Shown: positions 5,085-6,118 of the stretch, piece after piece | Position numbering within the stretch: position 1 is the first letter of the stretch | Layout: every line of letters starts with the position of its first letter | Source of the DNA: Bacillota bacterium | Lineage (GTDB): Bacteria > Bacillota > Clostridia > Peptostreptococcales > Anaerovoracaceae | Assembly: GCA_017537495.1 (NCBI GenBank) | Contig: JAFYKS010000361.1 | Location: forward strand, 1 to 6,118 | Reading direction: 5' to 3' | Length of the DNA: 6,118 nucleotides | Notes under the pieces: model-generated | What the model was told of the DNA's origin: nothing | Database searches by the model: none | The model's input: only the letters and a program-made list of their open reading frames with translations | Program-made: the position numbers and the translations under genes

Positions 5085-5699
5085 ATGACAGCACCGACAG
5101 AACGGGTATTTCATGAAATTGAACTGATGAGCCGCGTGTGGGACTATGCGGAAAGCAGAGGGATGAAGCAGAGTCTGTGGGCTCTGGATTTTGCTGCGAA
5201 AAAACATGATGGACAGACCCGCAAAGGTCCGGAGGGCGTCCCATATATCAGCCATCCGCTCTACATGGCGTGCCAGGCCATCAGTCTGGGCATTGCGGAT
5301 GATGACATGCTCGCGGCAGTGCTGCTTCATGATGTCTGTGAGGATTGTGGTGTTTTACCTGAAAAACTGCAGGTTGATGAGTCAGTACAGCAGGCAGTAC
5401 GTCTGGTAACACGGACCGGAAGCAAGGCTGACGAAGCAGCAGAAAAGGCATATTACAAGGCAATTTCCCAAAACCGTCTGGCCTCCATGGTGAAGCTTCT
5501 GGACCGCTGTCATAACGTAGCCTTTCTGGCGCTGGGCATGAAGGACGAAAAACTGCAGCGGTATGTGAGGGAGACGGAGGAACATTTCTATCCGCTCTTC
5601 GAAACCACCGCGTATCGCTGGCCGGAATACAGCCAGGCATGCTGGCAGCTGAAGTATCAGACCGCAAGCCAGCTGCAGACCATAAAAGCACTTACATAA
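5085..5699 (+). CDS. Stand-alone HD hydrolase of RelA/SpoT-HD (Mesh1-like) type, 204 aa
   Basis: The N-terminal 150 residues match the metal-dependent hydrolase domain of bifunctional Rel/SpoT proteins and single-domain alarmone hydrolases. The pattern is A-A-K-K-H-D-G-Q-T-R-K-G (37-48), PYISHPL with metal ligand H57, LLHDVCED with H82-D83 and E86-D87, and LLDRCHNV with D140 and N144. These correspond to the conserved His, His-Asp, Glu-Asp, Asp and Asn of the (p)ppGpp hydrolase site, so the enzyme should be active. There is no synthetase domain, TGS or ACT domain, so it is not a full Rel. Residues 150-204 are helical and family-variable. Candidate substrates are (p)ppGpp or another pyrophosphorylated nucleotide; Mesh1 also accepts NADPH. 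The ATG follows GGAGGG, 14 nt after the stop of the HigA-like gene, so they are co-transcribed. Confidence 0.87.
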   Translation: MTAPTERVFHEIELMSRVWDYAESRGMKQSLWALDFAAKKHDGQTRKGPEGVPYISHPLYMACQAISLGIADDDMLAAVLLHDVCEDCGVLPEKLQVDESVQQAVRLVTRTGSKADEAAEKAYYKAISQNRLASMVKLLDRCHNVAFLALGMKDEKLQRYVRETEEHFYPLFETTAYRWPEYSQACWQLKYQTASQLQTIKALT

Positions 5700-5725
5700 A
5701 TGTATATAAATGAAAGGGGCAGCCA

Positions 5726-6118
5726 ATGAAGCTGATACATTTATCGGACCTTCACCTGGGGAAACGGGTGAATGAGTTCAGTATGATAGATGACCAGAAG
5801 TACATTCTGGATGAGATTTTGAAAATAATTGACGGGGAACATCCGGATGGTGTGATCCTGGCCGGCGATATTTACGATAAGCCGGTACCTTCTGCTGAGG
5901 CGGTTCAGCTCTTTGACCGGTTCCTCTGCGATCTGGCGGAGCGGAAACTGCAGGTGCTGGCCATCAGCGGAAATCACGACTCTGCTGAGCGTATGGCCTT
6001 CGGAGCAAAACTTATGGATGCCAGCGGCATTCATATGTCTCCGGTTTACGGCGGCATGACGGAGCCGGTAATTCTGACTGATGACCATGGCCCGGTATAT
6101 TTCTGGATGCTGCCATTC
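5726..6118 (+). CDS. sbcD: SbcD, nuclease subunit of SbcCD exonuclease (5' part, runs off window)
   Basis: The first 131 residues are present and the frame is open at the window edge; full-length SbcD is about 370-410 aa. The Mre11-type calcineurin-like phosphoesterase motifs are intact and in order: SDLHLGK (7-13, with D8 and H10), AGDIYD (46-51, D48) and SGNHDS (81-86, N83-H84-D85). These ligate the two Mn2+ ions of the active site. SbcD pairs with the SMC-like ATPase SbcC, usually encoded directly downstream, to cut hairpins and process double-strand ends. The ATG at 5726 is preceded by AAAGGGG (5713-5719) and lies 26 nt after the stop of the HD hydrolase gene. No terminator or strong promoter intervenes, so it is probably read from the upstream operon. 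sbcC is expected just beyond the window. Confidence 0.95.
   Translation, partial: MKLIHLSDLHLGKRVNEFSMIDDQKYILDEILKIIDGEHPDGVILAGDIYDKPVPSAEAVQLFDRFLCDLAERKLQVLAISGNHDSAERMAFGAKLMDASGIHMSPVYGGMTEPVILTDDHGPVYFWMLPF

Noticed and set aside
4770..5330. A - strand open frame opposite the HigA-like and HD hydrolase genes.
   Set aside because: It overlaps two well-supported + strand genes and their promoter, and its product shows no recognisable domain.
4822..5699. A classical HigBA-type toxin-antitoxin pair.
   Set aside because: The partner gene is an HD hydrolase with H57, H82-D83, E86-D87 and D140, not a HigB/RelE-type RNase, so a standard pair is not supported.
5741..6088. A - strand open frame at the right edge.
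   Set aside because: It is the antisense of sbcD, whose phosphoesterase motifs on the + strand are unmistakable.

Overview
The window looks like chromosomal DNA of a low-to-mid GC member of the Bacillota, most likely a clostridial anaerobe. The evidence is the strong AAGGAGG/GGGAGG ribosome sites, sigma-A type promoters with extended -10 elements, a YxjI-like (LURP-one) protein pair, a clostridial-style SbcD start, and a textbook 7-1-7 Fur box. I see no transposase, integrase, phage gene, tRNA, rRNA or CRISPR array. The genus cannot be fixed from this sequence alone.

Left part, + strand. Positions 1-166 are non-coding as far as I can support and hold a perfect 15-bp Fur box (52-66) followed by AT-rich promoter-like DNA. 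Next comes a tiny gene (167-250) with an excellent ribosome site, encoding a 27-residue peptide with one hydrophobic segment. A separate promoter (255-283) serves a 128-aa DUF1828-like protein (322-708), which ends at a clear intrinsic terminator (739-763). A new promoter (762-791) then leads to a 458-aa von Willebrand factor A (VWA) protein with a complete MIDAS metal site and a very cysteine-rich C-terminal third (841-2217).

Middle part, - strand. A three-gene operon reads leftward from a strong extended -10 promoter (4719-4747). It encodes a divergent SLC13/DASS-type membrane transporter (3336-4691) and two paralogous LURP-one/tubby-like proteins (2829-3314 and 2283-2816). It ends at an intrinsic terminator (2232-2256) shared with the convergent VWA gene. 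Short spacings, including a ribosome site that overlaps the preceding stop codon, indicate co-transcription and coupled translation of the two paralogues.

Right part, + strand. A divergent promoter (4764-4792) drives a HigA-like XRE-family DNA-binding protein (4822-5070) and, 14 bp later, a stand-alone HD hydrolase of the RelA/SpoT-HD (Mesh1-like) type (5085-5699). After 26 bp begins sbcD (5726 to the window edge), the nuclease subunit of the SbcCD DNA-repair complex. All three are probably one transcript.

Points most worth a second look are: the iron-responsive site in front of an unknown membrane microprotein; the transporter that lacks both SNT-type signature motifs and is operonic with a tubby-like pair; the antitoxin-like regulator without a toxin beside an alarmone-hydrolase-like enzyme; and the 14-cysteine tail on a VWA protein with no export signal. 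None of these amounts to a proven new system from sequence alone.
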